Origin: Bacteroides sp. OM05-12
GTDB lineage: Bacteria; Bacteroidota; Bacteroidia; Bacteroidales; Bacteroidaceae
Length of the DNA stretch: 64,000 nucleotides
Reading direction: 5' to 3'
Assembly: GCF_003438995.1 (NCBI RefSeq)
Contig: NZ_QSUN01000018.1
Span: 1-64,000 of the forward strand
Shown in pieces: positions 29,492 to 38,777 of the stretch. The translations under genes and the position numbers were made by a program. Positions within the stretch are counted from its first letter, which is position 1; each line of letters begins with the position of its first letter. Under the pieces are notes generated by a model that was not told the DNA's origin, did no database searches, and was given only the letters and a program-made list of their open reading frames with translations.

Positions 29492-30925
29492 TTATTTACC
29501 TTTTCTATTGTATCCTATCTGCGTTCTCACACATCTAAAGCCGATATATGAACGTCCCACATTCTGATATTCATAAGTACGGGCATCCGAACGTATGAAA
29601 GCAGCAACATCTTTCCAAGAACCTCCCCTTACTGTTTTCTTCTTCATCATATAGGGATCTTCCTTAGCAGCATTATACGTTAAATCGGGATTCATATCAC
29701 TCATTGATAAAACTCCGGCTTCAGTATAAACCGTTGAAGTCCATTCTGCCACATTACCCGCCATATCATATAAACCATTGGAATTGGGTGAGTATGCTCC
29801 GACCCTTGTAGTAATCAAATTACCGTCCTTGGTATAATCACCTTTGTCTGGTTTGAAATTCCCATAAAAACATCCCTTATCAGACTTTGTCTCTTCTTCT
29901 TTCCACGGATAAATATTACCGTCAACACCTCTTGCCGCAAACTCCCACTCCACTTCAGAAGGTAAACGATAACGTTGGATAAATCTTGCCGCACCACGTA
30001 AGCCTGCCAATAAATAGTTCGTGCGCCATGCACAAAAAGCATTTGCCTGTTCCCAGTTAACGCCGACAACCGGATATCCATTATAACTCGGATGACTAAA
30101 ATACAACTTCATATAAGGCTCATTATAAGCATTCTGAAAATCATTCACCCAGCAAGTCGTATCCGGATAAATATTTATAATATAACTATTCTGAAAATCA
30201 TACAGGCTAGATAATGGTCTGGTTACCGTCTGGTTGATAATGCGTCCGTCTTCATCCACATATGCAGTATCTTTTGAAATCATAATGACTTCATCCATAT
30301 TAACCGGCACATCAGTATTTAGGTTTCTCTCTGCCGGATTAATTCGGTTCTTGCGTAAAGCTGCTTGTGTATGGTCAAAGAACTCATAAGCATAATTCAT
30401 CTGATCAGCATCCAGTATTTTATTACCCTCTACCGGGTGTATCTTATAGACACTTTCAATGGCCAGCTGCTCATCTTCCGTCGCCTTTTTCCAAGGAATT
30501 GGTTTGTTCCAATTTAAATGAGGCTTAATAGGATTTCCTTCTCTATCCTCTTCTATCTTGTATAACTCATTTCCACCAAAAGCCGGATCAGCCAAACGCT
30601 CACGAATGATAGAATCACGTACCCAAAATACAAACTGCTTATATTTTGAATTCGTTATCTCTGTTTCATCCATCCAAAAAGCATCAACAGAGACCTCTTT
30701 CGTAGGAACAGAAATACCCCAAAGGCTATCCGATTTTTCCGGACCTATTTTGAGAGAACCGCGCTTAACCAACACCATTCCATAAGGAGCAGGTTCATTC
30801 CACGCTACCGCACTAACTCCGGTCAATTCGCCCCCCGCTGAAGCTCCTCCTGCCGGCCCCATACAGGCAGACAGCGTCCCTAGAATTACTATACAGCCAA
30901 TTAACAACAACTTTTTCATATTCAT
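29492..30925 (-). CDS. gldK: T9SS lipoprotein GldK/PorK
   Basis: Outer-membrane-anchored lipoprotein that builds the T9SS periplasmic ring with GldN. The lipobox is GTLSAC, with Cys near residue 21. The body is a formylglycine-generating-enzyme (SUMF1)-like domain: FWMDETEITNSKYKQFVFW near residue 90, RLPSEVEWEFAARG near 330, YDMAGNVAEW near 393 and VRGGSWKD near 440. This start overlaps the last base of porP. Catalytic FGE activity is not expected in this family. Confidence 0.94.
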   Translation of the reverse strand: MNMKKLLLIGCIVILGTLSACMGPAGGASAGGELTGVSAVAWNEPAPYGMVLVKRGSLKIGPEKSDSLWGISVPTKEVSVDAFWMDETEITNSKYKQFVFWVRDSIIRERLADPAFGGNELYKIEEDREGNPIKPHLNWNKPIPWKKATEDEQLAIESVYKIHPVEGNKILDADQMNYAYEFFDHTQAALRKNRINPAERNLNTDVPVNMDEVIMISKDTAYVDEDGRIINQTVTRPLSSLYDFQNSYIINIYPDTTCWVNDFQNAYNEPYMKLYFSHPSYNGYPVVGVNWEQANAFCAWRTNYLLAGLRGAARFIQRYRLPSEVEWEFAARGVDGNIYPWKEEETKSDKGCFYGNFKPDKGDYTKDGNLITTRVGAYSPNSNGLYDMAGNVAEWTSTVYTEAGVLSMSDMNPDLTYNAAKEDPYMMKKKTVRGGSWKDVAAFIRSDARTYEYQNVGRSYIGFRCVRTQIGYNRKGK

Positions 30926-31875
30926 TATAATATGCGTATACTCTTATGTTTATTTTTACTCTTTCCCATAAAATTCATATTCATCGAATAGTTTACGAAA
31001 ATATCATGACTGCCACTAAGTGCACCGATTTTAGACGTAAACATATTGTAAGCATACCCCACAGTTAAATCCTTCAGTTGCATACCCAAAAGAAAAGAAA
31101 CAGCATTTCCCGGGCTATACGATAAACCTGCATAATACACTTTTTCATTCCAGGTATATAAAGCACGCACCGTCAAATCCGCCTTAAAAACTACCATATC
31201 TGTTTTAAGCATCACCGACGGTTGTATTGAAATTAACGGATTTTTCGTTTTTATATTGCATCCGCCTGTGAAATAAAATGTAGGGTCTACTTTTATTTCA
31301 TTATTATCACCCAAAAGAACAGTAGGAGCATTAAGATGCGAAACAGATAAACCGGCATAAAATATCGGATGAGTATAAAAAGCCCCGAAATCAATATCAA
31401 ATCCTGTTCCACTTGCTTCAGAAGAGGGAAAAGCGGGGTCGTTCTTAGAACTCTCGTCTTCTCCGAGATACAAGTTCTTAGGGTCAAAAGAAATACTTAA
31501 TCCACCCAACTGGGCTCCTATCCCTAAATTACCACCAAACAGTTTAAGTTTAAAAGAGTATTGTAGCCAAAAACGTTGATTACGGAGCAAACCGATACCT
31601 TCGTTAAAAAATCCGGCACCTACGCCATGTTTCTTTTCCAAAAACTTAAAAGGCATATCCGCACCAAAATACATAGACTTTGCTGCATGAGTAAAACCCA
31701 GCATCTGCATACTATATGTTCCGTAAATATTCAGTTTATCGGTCTGCCCCGCATACGCCGGATTATAGAATCCATTCAACGCCCAGTAGTTAGTAAACTC
31801 TACATCAAACTGGGCTTTCCCCTTAAGAAAGCAAAGCAACAGACAACCAAATAGTAACAGCCTTTTAATATTCAT
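30925..31875 (-). CDS. porP: PorP/SprF-family T9SS outer-membrane protein
   Basis: Predicted outer-membrane barrel of the PorP/SprF family, first gene of the T9SS operon. The start at 31875 is chosen because it gives the signal peptide MNIKRLLLFGCLLLCFLKGK, cleaved at KAQ. The longer frame from 31977 adds 34 non-signal residues. After cleavage come the typical NGFYNPAYAG and, later, GGNLGIGAQLGG repeats. It overlaps gldK by one base (TAATG). A truncated 3' end of the downstream core gene and the left edge of the mobile element begin about 130 bp upstream. Confidence 0.88.
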   Translation of the reverse strand: MNIKRLLLFGCLLLCFLKGKAQFDVEFTNYWALNGFYNPAYAGQTDKLNIYGTYSMQMLGFTHAAKSMYFGADMPFKFLEKKHGVGAGFFNEGIGLLRNQRFWLQYSFKLKLFGGNLGIGAQLGGLSISFDPKNLYLGEDESSKNDPAFPSSEASGTGFDIDFGAFYTHPIFYAGLSVSHLNAPTVLLGDNNEIKVDPTFYFTGGCNIKTKNPLISIQPSVMLKTDMVVFKADLTVRALYTWNEKVYYAGLSYSPGNAVSFLLGMQLKDLTVGYAYNMFTSKIGALSGSHDIFVNYSMNMNFMGKSKNKHKSIRIL

Positions 31876-32008
31876 CCAATCATGTAAAGAATTTCCGTAC
31901 CTTATAAAACTGACAAATTGTGAATAAATTGTGCCAATATATAAAAAAGGGAGCTTTTTAATCAAACTCCCTCTCATATATCTGTTTATAACAGATGTAT
32001 ACTCACTT

Positions 32009-32029
32009 AATACTCTTCTTCGTTGAAGA
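32009..32029. other. attL: remnant 3' end of the DUF2795 gene
   Basis: On the minus strand the repeat encodes the last residues FNEEEY followed by TAA. The same residues end the intact DUF2795 gene at 57225 (stop TGA). Left of it lies core DNA next to porP, right of it the element. Confidence 0.8.
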
Positions 32030-32082
32030 GTTGTTCAATATTTGTTTATCAGCCAGTTATCATTGACACAATAACATTTAGC

Positions 32083-32146
32083 CAAACAAACCACGCTATC
32101 GGAGGCTATCTGAGGACAAAGATAATGATTTCTGGACAAACAAATA
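32083..32146. repeat. Left subterminal repeats of the element
   Basis: CAAACAAACCACGCTATC at 32083-32100 and GACAAACAAATA at 32135-32146 recur in the same order and orientation at 57123-57140 (one mismatch) and 57163-57174. They could be integrase arm-binding sites. Confidence 0.6.
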
Positions 32147-33619
32147 CTATGAATTTTGCAATAATTCCATTTCTATTGTTCTTATTCCTCCTTCCAAAGG
32201 GGTTTTATAACTTTCCTCTTCATAAATAGCTAATGATAAATATAGTAGAGCAGAACGTGTTAGTCTTAATAACCGCAATGTTTTATCGTAGAAAGCATCT
32301 TGTTCGATTTCATAAGTTTCGGGAGCTTCATCCCAATACATATTTTTAACTTCTACAACTTTGAAAGATTTATGCTCGATGTAATTTCGGATAGTAGCAA
32401 TCTCTTTTGCTTCCGGCTCAATTGGCGAACCGCTTTTTTCATCCAAATCCTTGCTTAGCCAAAAAAGCCCACGCAAAGCTAAATTATGCTCGTTGAAAAT
32501 TTCTGTCCTTATCGGATTCTTAACATTGCCGCTTTTGTGCCAGATATTTCGAAAAGAAACCTTATTCTTATCAATACCTAATTTCAAATAAATATTGAGT
32601 AGATATGCGATTTTGTCAAAGATGGAATAACATAAACGAAATGCTATCTTTACTTTCTCGATATTTATTGAATATAACGGCATGTCAAAAACGCTGTAAA
32701 GCGTAACTTCTCGATTCGAGAAATGCTTTCTGTCATTATAGGCTCCATCATAAAAAAAGAACCTTGCTGTAACAAATTCCTGCTTAATCTGATTGAATAT
32801 AGATTGATATATCGGCTTATCTTCTCTTTTAAGTGTCATTGCTGGCGTGTGTAAAATATCACGGGCAACTATATTTTGTCGAATAACATCATTTAGCGGA
32901 TTCAAGAACAAAACATTGTCAATGCACCAAAGACGATAATCTTTGTCTTCCTCAGTACAATCTGCTAAAATATCAGGATACACTTTATAATCGTCCAATA
33001 ATTCAGATGGGTAGCTACTTGCTATATGATTGGCTAATTCGTGAAATCCATAACCAACTTCGGGATACACATCTTTCTTTTCAGACGCCTCCAATAGATA
33101 TTTACGAGCGTATTGTAAAAAGATGAATTGATGGGTTCCGTCGAACAATTCCCTTGCATAACGATATAAACCGTATCCTTTATTCCCTAATGCCATGCCG
33201 AAATCAGAATTAATGTTTAAAGCCCAATTAAAGTAGTATTGAGCTTCTGCGTATCTCCCAATATGGCTAAAAGCACATCCAAGGTTGGTCAATACTTGGC
33301 AAGCATCCATTGCCTTCACGTCGTCTATAAAATGCAATGCAACTCTCAAATGATAAATCTCTTTTTCGTATTCCGTAGAAAATAGTTCGGCATTCTCTGG
33401 TGAATCATATTTTAATGACAACACATAACTCCATCCATTCGCAACGAAATAATGAAATCTACATTTTTCACTTTTATTAAATTGGCTAATATCAACTTTC
33501 GTTGACAGGTCCAAACCTTCTTTGAGTTTAGATAGATTTCTTTCCTCCCTTGAGGTTTCGAATATCATAGCCAATTTATTTAAGATTTCCAATGGTGTAT
33601 GTGTGTTTATATTGCACAT
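32147..33619 (-). CDS. LA2681-like HEPN-domain protein with TPR-like repeats
   Basis: A 490-residue protein without signal peptide or membrane helix. The middle contains TPR-like repeats, for example GRYAEAQYYFNWALNINSDF near residues 125-145. The C-terminal domain carries the HEPN ribonuclease-type motif R-x4-H as RNYIEHKSF, near residue 413. HEPN proteins of this kind are usually RNases in toxin, abortive-infection or other conflict systems. It follows the AAA+ ATPase by 30 bp, so the two are likely one unit at the left end of the element. Its target is unknown. Confidence 0.75.
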   Translation of the reverse strand: MCNINTHTPLEILNKLAMIFETSREERNLSKLKEGLDLSTKVDISQFNKSEKCRFHYFVANGWSYVLSLKYDSPENAELFSTEYEKEIYHLRVALHFIDDVKAMDACQVLTNLGCAFSHIGRYAEAQYYFNWALNINSDFGMALGNKGYGLYRYARELFDGTHQFIFLQYARKYLLEASEKKDVYPEVGYGFHELANHIASSYPSELLDDYKVYPDILADCTEEDKDYRLWCIDNVLFLNPLNDVIRQNIVARDILHTPAMTLKREDKPIYQSIFNQIKQEFVTARFFFYDGAYNDRKHFSNREVTLYSVFDMPLYSINIEKVKIAFRLCYSIFDKIAYLLNIYLKLGIDKNKVSFRNIWHKSGNVKNPIRTEIFNEHNLALRGLFWLSKDLDEKSGSPIEPEAKEIATIRNYIEHKSFKVVEVKNMYWDEAPETYEIEQDAFYDKTLRLLRLTRSALLYLSLAIYEEESYKTPLEGGIRTIEMELLQNS

Positions 33620-33649
33620 AATAAAAACGTAGTTAAAACAGATATAAGT

Positions 33650-34855
33650 TTAATACAAACACCCAAACATCCAAAGCGGGATTCTATTACCGTTGCCAGT
33701 TTCAATATCATCAATAGCAAGATAACTATTCGGAAGATTTGCAATCTGATCGAATGTTTTGCGACTTCCACCAACCTCAAACAAATACTTGCCATCGGCC
33801 ATAAAATCGCCCTGCTTGGGCATTGTCAGAGTCGTAATTGCTCCAACCTGATTAGCAAAAAATGTTTCACGCATCGTCCCTTCCGAGACTTTGCCAGAAA
33901 GGGCGTACATCAGATTGGCATTATTAAGATATATCTTTTTCGGTCCGGTCAGGTGCTTGTAGTCTTTGATTTTATTCGTAAGTAACCACAGCAACCCAGC
34001 GCGATCTAACAGATACAACATTTTAAGTGTCTGGTCACGCGTTGACTCCAATTGTGACGAGAGTTTATTGATGTTCGGTTCTAAGGGAACATTCTCGGCA
34101 ATAACCATCAAGAGTTTCTTGATTTTCTGTGCGGTCGTGTAAGTAATATCTTCAACGGCAGGAATATCGCTATCGATAACAAGTCGTGCAACCTCTCCAA
34201 CTCGCATCAAGTAATCCTCCCCTGCCTCTTTATAGTAGGGATAATATCCTATCTGAAGATATCGGTCAAAATGTTTCAGCACTTTTATTTCAGAAGTAAC
34301 ATCCAGCGCATATTTTGTATGGGTTACAAGCAATTTTTCCAAATCGATGGATGGAATCGTTGCAATGCCCTCATATTCGAGATATTCTCGGAACGATAAC
34401 CCAGTAAGAGTGTAAAGCGATTGTCTGCGGGACAAATCTGCCACCGAATTTTCGATAGCAAGCATAGCAGATCCGGTATAGACAATATTCAAGTCAGGAT
34501 AACTGTCATAGAAGTATTTGAGCAATGCCGTCCAATTCTTATACTTGTGTACTTCATCGAAATAAATATGCATCACACCATGCGTATAGAGGAATTCAAC
34601 TAACTCCTCCAATCTATGATTCTCAAACCACAAATTGTCAAGCGAAACATATAATACATCGTCTATGTTGTCAAATGTTTCCTTGATATGTTGCATTAGC
34701 ATGGTGGTCTTACCGACACCACGCGCTCCTTTTATTCCCACCAGTCGAACATCCCAGTTAATCCGGTCATACAAATATCGTTTGAAACGCAAATCGGTCG
34801 TAGCGAGTTTTCGATGATAGGCATTTAATAAAGGCTGAATATCCGCATAATCCAT
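33650..34855 (-). CDS. AAA+ ATPase with DUF4143 domain
   Basis: A 401-residue ATPase of the AAA_14/DUF4143 family. Walker A is GARGVGKTTML near residues 39-49, and Walker B is IYFDEVHKYKNW near 97. The C-terminal DUF4143 part, from about residue 200, ends in a PD-(D/E)XK-like region (GDFMADGKYLFEVGGSRK). Such ATPases are common in Bacteroidota and archaea and have no settled function. Its position 30 bp upstream of a HEPN protein in a mobile element suggests a two-component defence or conflict module. That pairing is inference. Confidence 0.82.
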   Translation of the reverse strand: MDYADIQPLLNAYHRKLATTDLRFKRYLYDRINWDVRLVGIKGARGVGKTTMLMQHIKETFDNIDDVLYVSLDNLWFENHRLEELVEFLYTHGVMHIYFDEVHKYKNWTALLKYFYDSYPDLNIVYTGSAMLAIENSVADLSRRQSLYTLTGLSFREYLEYEGIATIPSIDLEKLLVTHTKYALDVTSEIKVLKHFDRYLQIGYYPYYKEAGEDYLMRVGEVARLVIDSDIPAVEDITYTTAQKIKKLLMVIAENVPLEPNINKLSSQLESTRDQTLKMLYLLDRAGLLWLLTNKIKDYKHLTGPKKIYLNNANLMYALSGKVSEGTMRETFFANQVGAITTLTMPKQGDFMADGKYLFEVGGSRKTFDQIANLPNSYLAIDDIETGNGNRIPLWMFGCLY

Positions 34856-35077
34856 AATGAAATCAATTTTGTAGGTTTTGAGTGCAAATATAGCAAAACA
34901 CTTTCAGAAAAGCGAATTTTTTATCAATATTCACCTTTTCAAAAGTGCTATGTATCATGATATCTTTTTGCATATATCTATAAATGACTAAAAATTATTT
35001 CCGGCAACTTTTCCTCTACGGCTTATAAATCTGAAAATTGAATATGACAATGAAATATTTAGCTTTAATTCTTAGCG
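34856..35077. other. Non-coding gap upstream of the AAA+/HEPN pair
   Basis: An AT-rich 222-bp gap. It presumably holds the promoter of the AAA+/HEPN unit, but no convincing -7/-33 pair was fixed. Confidence 0.4.
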
Positions 35078-35845
35078 TCATTCTTTCAATCGTCCGATAG
35101 CTTTCCGGATACCATAGGCTACCGATGTCATATTGTTTCTTGCAGCGGACAAGGCAGACGAGAGGCTTGAGGCGGAAACGAACCTTGTATCGTCCTTGGA
35201 TCGCAAGAACCGGCCACGGTTCAAGACGGATTGCCAATGAGATTGAATAAATGTGTTTTCGAGGAGCGCATCAAACAAAATTGCCACATATCGAACTGTG
35301 TTCACGCGGAGGTAGAAGCCCTCCTTGCAAGCAAAGAGGGCTTCCATATCTTCGATGCGCACGGGAATACAAAACAGATGGTAAGTATTGGCACAAGATA
35401 CAATACCAGCCATCTGTTCACGGGTGAAGTTGCAGCCAAAAGAAAGAGGATGATTGCTTATCGGCTCATCAATACAGCACTTACCGGTTATAGACAGTGA
35501 TTCAGATATATCATACATCCGCTTTATCTCCATGCACTCCTCAAACGAGAATGAGTCGGCTATAAAAAGAGATTTGACGAGGTTGGCGCATTCGGTTAGC
35601 AGTCCTTTGACGATATGGATGTTCATTTCGTGGCAGTTCCGGCAGACGGCATGATTGCAATCAATGTACCGGTGCCTGTTTATGAAGTCATCCAAGTAGC
35701 GATCATACCGCTTGCCATCTACTATGACATCTTGAAGATAAAGCTCTCTCGCTTCAGAGAGTAAGATAAAAAATTCTTCTGCTACATCCTGTTCCGTAGC
35801 AAAATGATGCAAGTGTAGGCTTTCTCCAAAAAGAGAGAGAGCCAT
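35078..35845 (-). CDS. Unknown element protein, possibly DUF6043 family
   Basis: A 255-residue soluble protein without signal peptide. The middle holds three cysteines and a histidine in a possible metal site (CNHAVCRNCHEMN, near residue 63). The C-terminus is basic (GIRKAIGRLKE). It resembles proteins often found in Bacteroidales mobile elements, perhaps DUF6043; this recollection is not secure. It is about 117 bp downstream of tatC and belongs neither to the Tat/flavodoxin unit nor to the AAA/HEPN unit with certainty. Confidence 0.55.
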   Translation of the reverse strand: MALSLFGESLHLHHFATEQDVAEEFFILLSEARELYLQDVIVDGKRYDRYLDDFINRHRYIDCNHAVCRNCHEMNIHIVKGLLTECANLVKSLFIADSFSFEECMEIKRMYDISESLSITGKCCIDEPISNHPLSFGCNFTREQMAGIVSCANTYHLFCIPVRIEDMEALFACKEGFYLRVNTVRYVAILFDALLENTFIQSHWQSVLNRGRFLRSKDDTRFVSASSLSSALSAARNNMTSVAYGIRKAIGRLKE

Positions 35846-35961
35846 TATTCAATCTTTTCATTATAAATTTATTTTTATGGATTTATATTTTAATTACAAA
35901 GGGCTTTACTAAAGCTATTTAAGAAATCATTGCAGAGCATTGTTTCTATTGGTAATCTTCA

Positions 35962-36753
35962 TTAAGGCTCACTATTTTTCGCTGCTTTATTTACGATTAG
36001 AATACTCACCTCGTAAAGTATCCACATCGGCAGGGCTACGAGCGACAACGTAAAGACATCCGAAGTCGGGGTAATGATTGCCGCCACGACAAGAATGATT
36101 ACGATGGCATGTTTCCGGTAGCGGCGCATGAAACCGTCCGAAAGGAATCCCAACTTGGCAAAGAGCCACGAAAGCATGGGGATTTCAAAAACGAGTCCCA
36201 TTGCAAGACACATCATCACCAGCGTTGAAATATACGAATCGAGGGTAATGAGATTATCCACCTCGCCACTGACCTGATAAGTCCCCAAGAAACGGAATGT
36301 CAGCGGAAAAATCAGAAAGTAGCTGATCAATACCCCCAGACAGAACATCACGTAGCCTCCTCCGACCACTTTCGTAACATAACGCCGTTCGTTTTCATAA
36401 AGTGCAGGCGATACGAACCGGAACAACTGGTAAAGGATATACGGCGAAGCGCACAACACTCCGGCACATAGTGCAGTCTTCATGTGAATGATGAACTGCT
36501 GTGCCAGTCCCGTGTTGATGAGCCGGACGGAGAAAGATTCGGATAAGTCTCCGCTCCATGCCGCGATCCGGTTGAAAAGACGGTAGGTAATGAATCCGTC
36601 GCTCTTGGGGGCAAGTACGACTGAAAATAGTGCTTCTTTGAAAAAGAACGCCACCATGCCGAACCCGACGGTTACGAGGACGATCTTTACAATCGCCGCC
36701 CGCAACACGTCGAGGTGTTCCCAAAAGGATTGTTTGTTCTCCACCGCCATCAT
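35962..36753 (-). CDS. tatC: Twin-arginine translocase subunit TatC
   Basis: Six-helix inner-membrane receptor for folded proteins with twin-arginine signals. The N-terminal family motif SFWEHLDVLRAAI lies near residues 9-21, and the cytoplasmic loop with VFEIPM near 190. The 263-residue length is standard. It starts 3 bp after the tatA stop codon and lies at the end of the unit that opens with three lipoprotein flavodoxins. There is no tatB, so this is a minimal TatAC system. Two predicted Tat substrates are encoded on the same element (40049 and 43659). Confidence 0.95.
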   Translation of the reverse strand: MMAVENKQSFWEHLDVLRAAIVKIVLVTVGFGMVAFFFKEALFSVVLAPKSDGFITYRLFNRIAAWSGDLSESFSVRLINTGLAQQFIIHMKTALCAGVLCASPYILYQLFRFVSPALYENERRYVTKVVGGGYVMFCLGVLISYFLIFPLTFRFLGTYQVSGEVDNLITLDSYISTLVMMCLAMGLVFEIPMLSWLFAKLGFLSDGFMRRYRKHAIVIILVVAAIITPTSDVFTLSLVALPMWILYEVSILIVNKAAKNSEP

Positions 36754-36756
36754 CGG

Positions 36757-36948
36757 TTATTCCTTTTTTTCAGGCTCCGTTTCTATCTCCTGTTTCATCT
36801 CGTTCATCCCTTCCTTGAATGAACGTACTCCTTTTCCGATACCTTTCATCAGTTCGGGAATCTTTTTGCCGCCGAAAAACAGCAATACCACGAGTGCGAT
36901 CAGCAACACTTCCTGCATGCCGATACCGCCGATAAACAATGGTGTCAT
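36757..36948 (-). CDS. tatA: Twin-arginine translocase subunit TatA/E
   Basis: A 63-residue pore-forming Tat subunit: one N-terminal membrane helix ([13 protein letters not shown]), the hinge [16 protein letters not shown], an amphipathic helix and an acidic tail. In a TatAC system this protein probably also does the work of TatB. It lies 20 bp downstream of the flavodoxin/cyclophilin-like lipoprotein gene and 3 bp upstream of tatC. Confidence 0.94.
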   Translation of the reverse strand: MTPLFIGGIGMQEVLLIALVVLLFFGGKKIPELMKGIGKGVRSFKEGMNEMKQEIETEPEKKE

Positions 36949-36968
36949 ATTATTGCTTTTAATTTTGG

Positions 36969-38069
36969 TTATTGTACATTATCGAACATAAACTCCAAAC
37001 GGCTGTCCATCTCATCAAAAATCTCCAAATCAGAGGTTACTTTTCCTATCGGGATAATACGCATGGTAAGTTGTCCCATATTTGGGTCATCGGCTTTCGC
37101 GTAAAAGATGGCTATCGTGTTATTGGAAGGGCAATAGGTGATGTCGCCGTTCTCGAACCGGAGCTGTCCTTCTTCGGTATGGGTGGGGCGTTGTGGCATG
37201 GAACCGTAATATTCGCGGCCGCCGTAACGTCCTAAAGTTGCAGTCAGCGGAAACATACCCCTGATTTCATTCGCCAGCGGTGTGTCGAGCCATTCCCCGG
37301 TAAAAGTATGTCCGCCGGCAGTAATACGAATCGACTTGCCTTGCGGTTCTTCACGCCCGATACCGATTCGTTCGAGCCAGCTCTGCACCCGCGATTCTGC
37401 GGAAGGTACATCCGTAGCCTCGATTGCGATTCCGTCAGGGACATTCGCACCGGATGCGGAAGTCTGCACGGAACGATAGCTGCTGCCGGCTCCATATCCG
37501 TCATGGGTACAGAATGGCACAACGGTCTTGCCCGAAAAATCATAGGCCGAAAGGAATGAAAGTACCGCCTGCGGAACATCGGTTGCCCACACGGGATAAC
37601 CGATGAAAACCACATCGTATTGATCCATGTTTTCAATGCTGTTTTTAAGTAACGGAAGTGTTCCTGCCGCCTGCTCCGCGTGATTCTGATCACGGACATC
37701 ATCGAACTCCGTCGGATACGGGGCGGTCGTTTCTATCAGATGCAAATCTCCGCCGACAGCCGTTTGGATATATCGGGCCACCACCTCGGTTGTACCCCGG
37801 CGGGTTCCTTTATCGATGATAATGCTTGCTCCGGTCGAGGCATCCACGTCAGAGGCATAATTCGTATTCCCCCAACGGCTGAACCAAGCGATCAGGATTT
37901 TCCCATTCCCGGGTTTAACTGTTCCCGAGCCGTCATCGTTATCTTCATTGTCCCCCGGATTGTCAGGAGTATCCGGAGTTTCGGCCTGTGGCTCATCATT
38001 CCCTTCGCTGCATCCGGCAAAAGTCATTACCGGAACAAGCAGCAATAAACATATGAATAATCGTTTCAT
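36969..38069 (-). CDS. Lipoprotein with flavodoxin and cyclophilin-like domains
   Basis: A lipobox (MTFAGCSEG, Cys at residue 19) is followed by a 30-residue Pro/Asp/Asn-rich linker. A flavodoxin domain begins with [12 protein letters not shown] near residue 57 and includes VVFIGYPVW and [14 protein letters not shown] cyclophilin-like domain then runs from about residue 245 to 360 ([29 protein letters not shown]). It should be anchored in the envelope, possibly at the cell surface. The flavin-binding loop is less canonical than in the paralogues. It is third of the three flavodoxin genes in the P4 unit, followed by tatA and tatC. Confidence 0.87.
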   Translation of the reverse strand: MKRLFICLLLLVPVMTFAGCSEGNDEPQAETPDTPDNPGDNEDNDDGSGTVKPGNGKILIAWFSRWGNTNYASDVDASTGASIIIDKGTRRGTTEVVARYIQTAVGGDLHLIETTAPYPTEFDDVRDQNHAEQAAGTLPLLKNSIENMDQYDVVFIGYPVWATDVPQAVLSFLSAYDFSGKTVVPFCTHDGYGAGSSYRSVQTSASGANVPDGIAIEATDVPSAESRVQSWLERIGIGREEPQGKSIRITAGGHTFTGEWLDTPLANEIRGMFPLTATLGRYGGREYYGSMPQRPTHTEEGQLRFENGDITYCPSNNTIAIFYAKADDPNMGQLTMRIIPIGKVTSDLEIFDEMDSRLEFMFDNVQ

Positions 38070-38081
38070 CTTTCTTTTCGT

Positions 38082-38741
38082 TTAATTGATTTCATTCAAC
38101 CAGTCTGCAATCATCGAGTGGCATCCGGATGTTTGGGATGAACGTATCCACAGGCTTGGAGTAAGGAAATTTCCTTCCGGGATAAGTCGTTTGGCATCCG
38201 ACTCAACTCCACTGATTCCACTGCTTGCGCTCGATACTATCAGACCAATGCTTTTCCCTTTCATTTCACTGCCGTGTTGAAACAGGTATGTTTGCAGTGG
38301 GGCTGCCATATTGCTCCACCACAACGGCGCTCCTATGATAATTCTGTCATAATCAGCTATATTCACATCTACGGATTTGATAGCCGGATAAGAACTCTCG
38401 TCATTCGGATTGTTCCGGATAGCCTGAATCAGCGCGCTGCCGATAGCGTAATTGTTTGCGGCATAGTCGAGTCCTTCTTCGGCAGGTTCTATTCTTACCG
38501 CATCCGCCTCTATTTGTGTTTGCAAATCGGTCACGATGGTATGTACATTATTCGTGAAACTGTAATACACAATCAGCGTCTTGCCCGTAGGGTCGGGGTT
38601 GGGATTGTCGGGGTTGTCCGGATTTTCCGGCGTATCCGGGATTTCGGTTTCCGGGCCATCAGGTCCGTTGTCATCGGGAGAGCAGGCGCTCAATCCCACC
38701 GCTACAAAAGCGGCAAATAGTAGATACAGAAACTTTTTCAT
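38082..38741 (-). CDS. Lipoprotein flavodoxin with altered FMN loop
   Basis: A 219-residue lipoprotein: lipobox GLSACSPDD, then a linker of repeated Pro-Asp-Asn units, then a flavodoxin fold (LIVYYSFTNNVHTIV; IIIGAPLWWSNMAAPLQTYL). The usual phosphate loop T/S-x-T-G-x-T reads SFTNNVHT here, so FMN binding may be changed or lost. Acidic residues right after the lipid Cys are typical of surface-exported Bacteroidota lipoproteins. It is the second gene of the unit from the promoter at 39.4 kb. Confidence 0.86.
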   Translation of the reverse strand: MKKFLYLLFAAFVAVGLSACSPDDNGPDGPETEIPDTPENPDNPDNPNPDPTGKTLIVYYSFTNNVHTIVTDLQTQIEADAVRIEPAEEGLDYAANNYAIGSALIQAIRNNPNDESSYPAIKSVDVNIADYDRIIIGAPLWWSNMAAPLQTYLFQHGSEMKGKSIGLIVSSASSGISGVESDAKRLIPEGNFLTPSLWIRSSQTSGCHSMIADWLNEIN

Positions 38742-38777
38742 AATGCTTCTCGTTGTTAAAAATTAAATTATTTGTTA

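Noticed and set aside
38581..38766. Plus-strand frame rich in Gly and Ser
   Set aside because: It is the antisense of the Pro-Asp-Asn linker of the lipoprotein flavodoxin at 38082.
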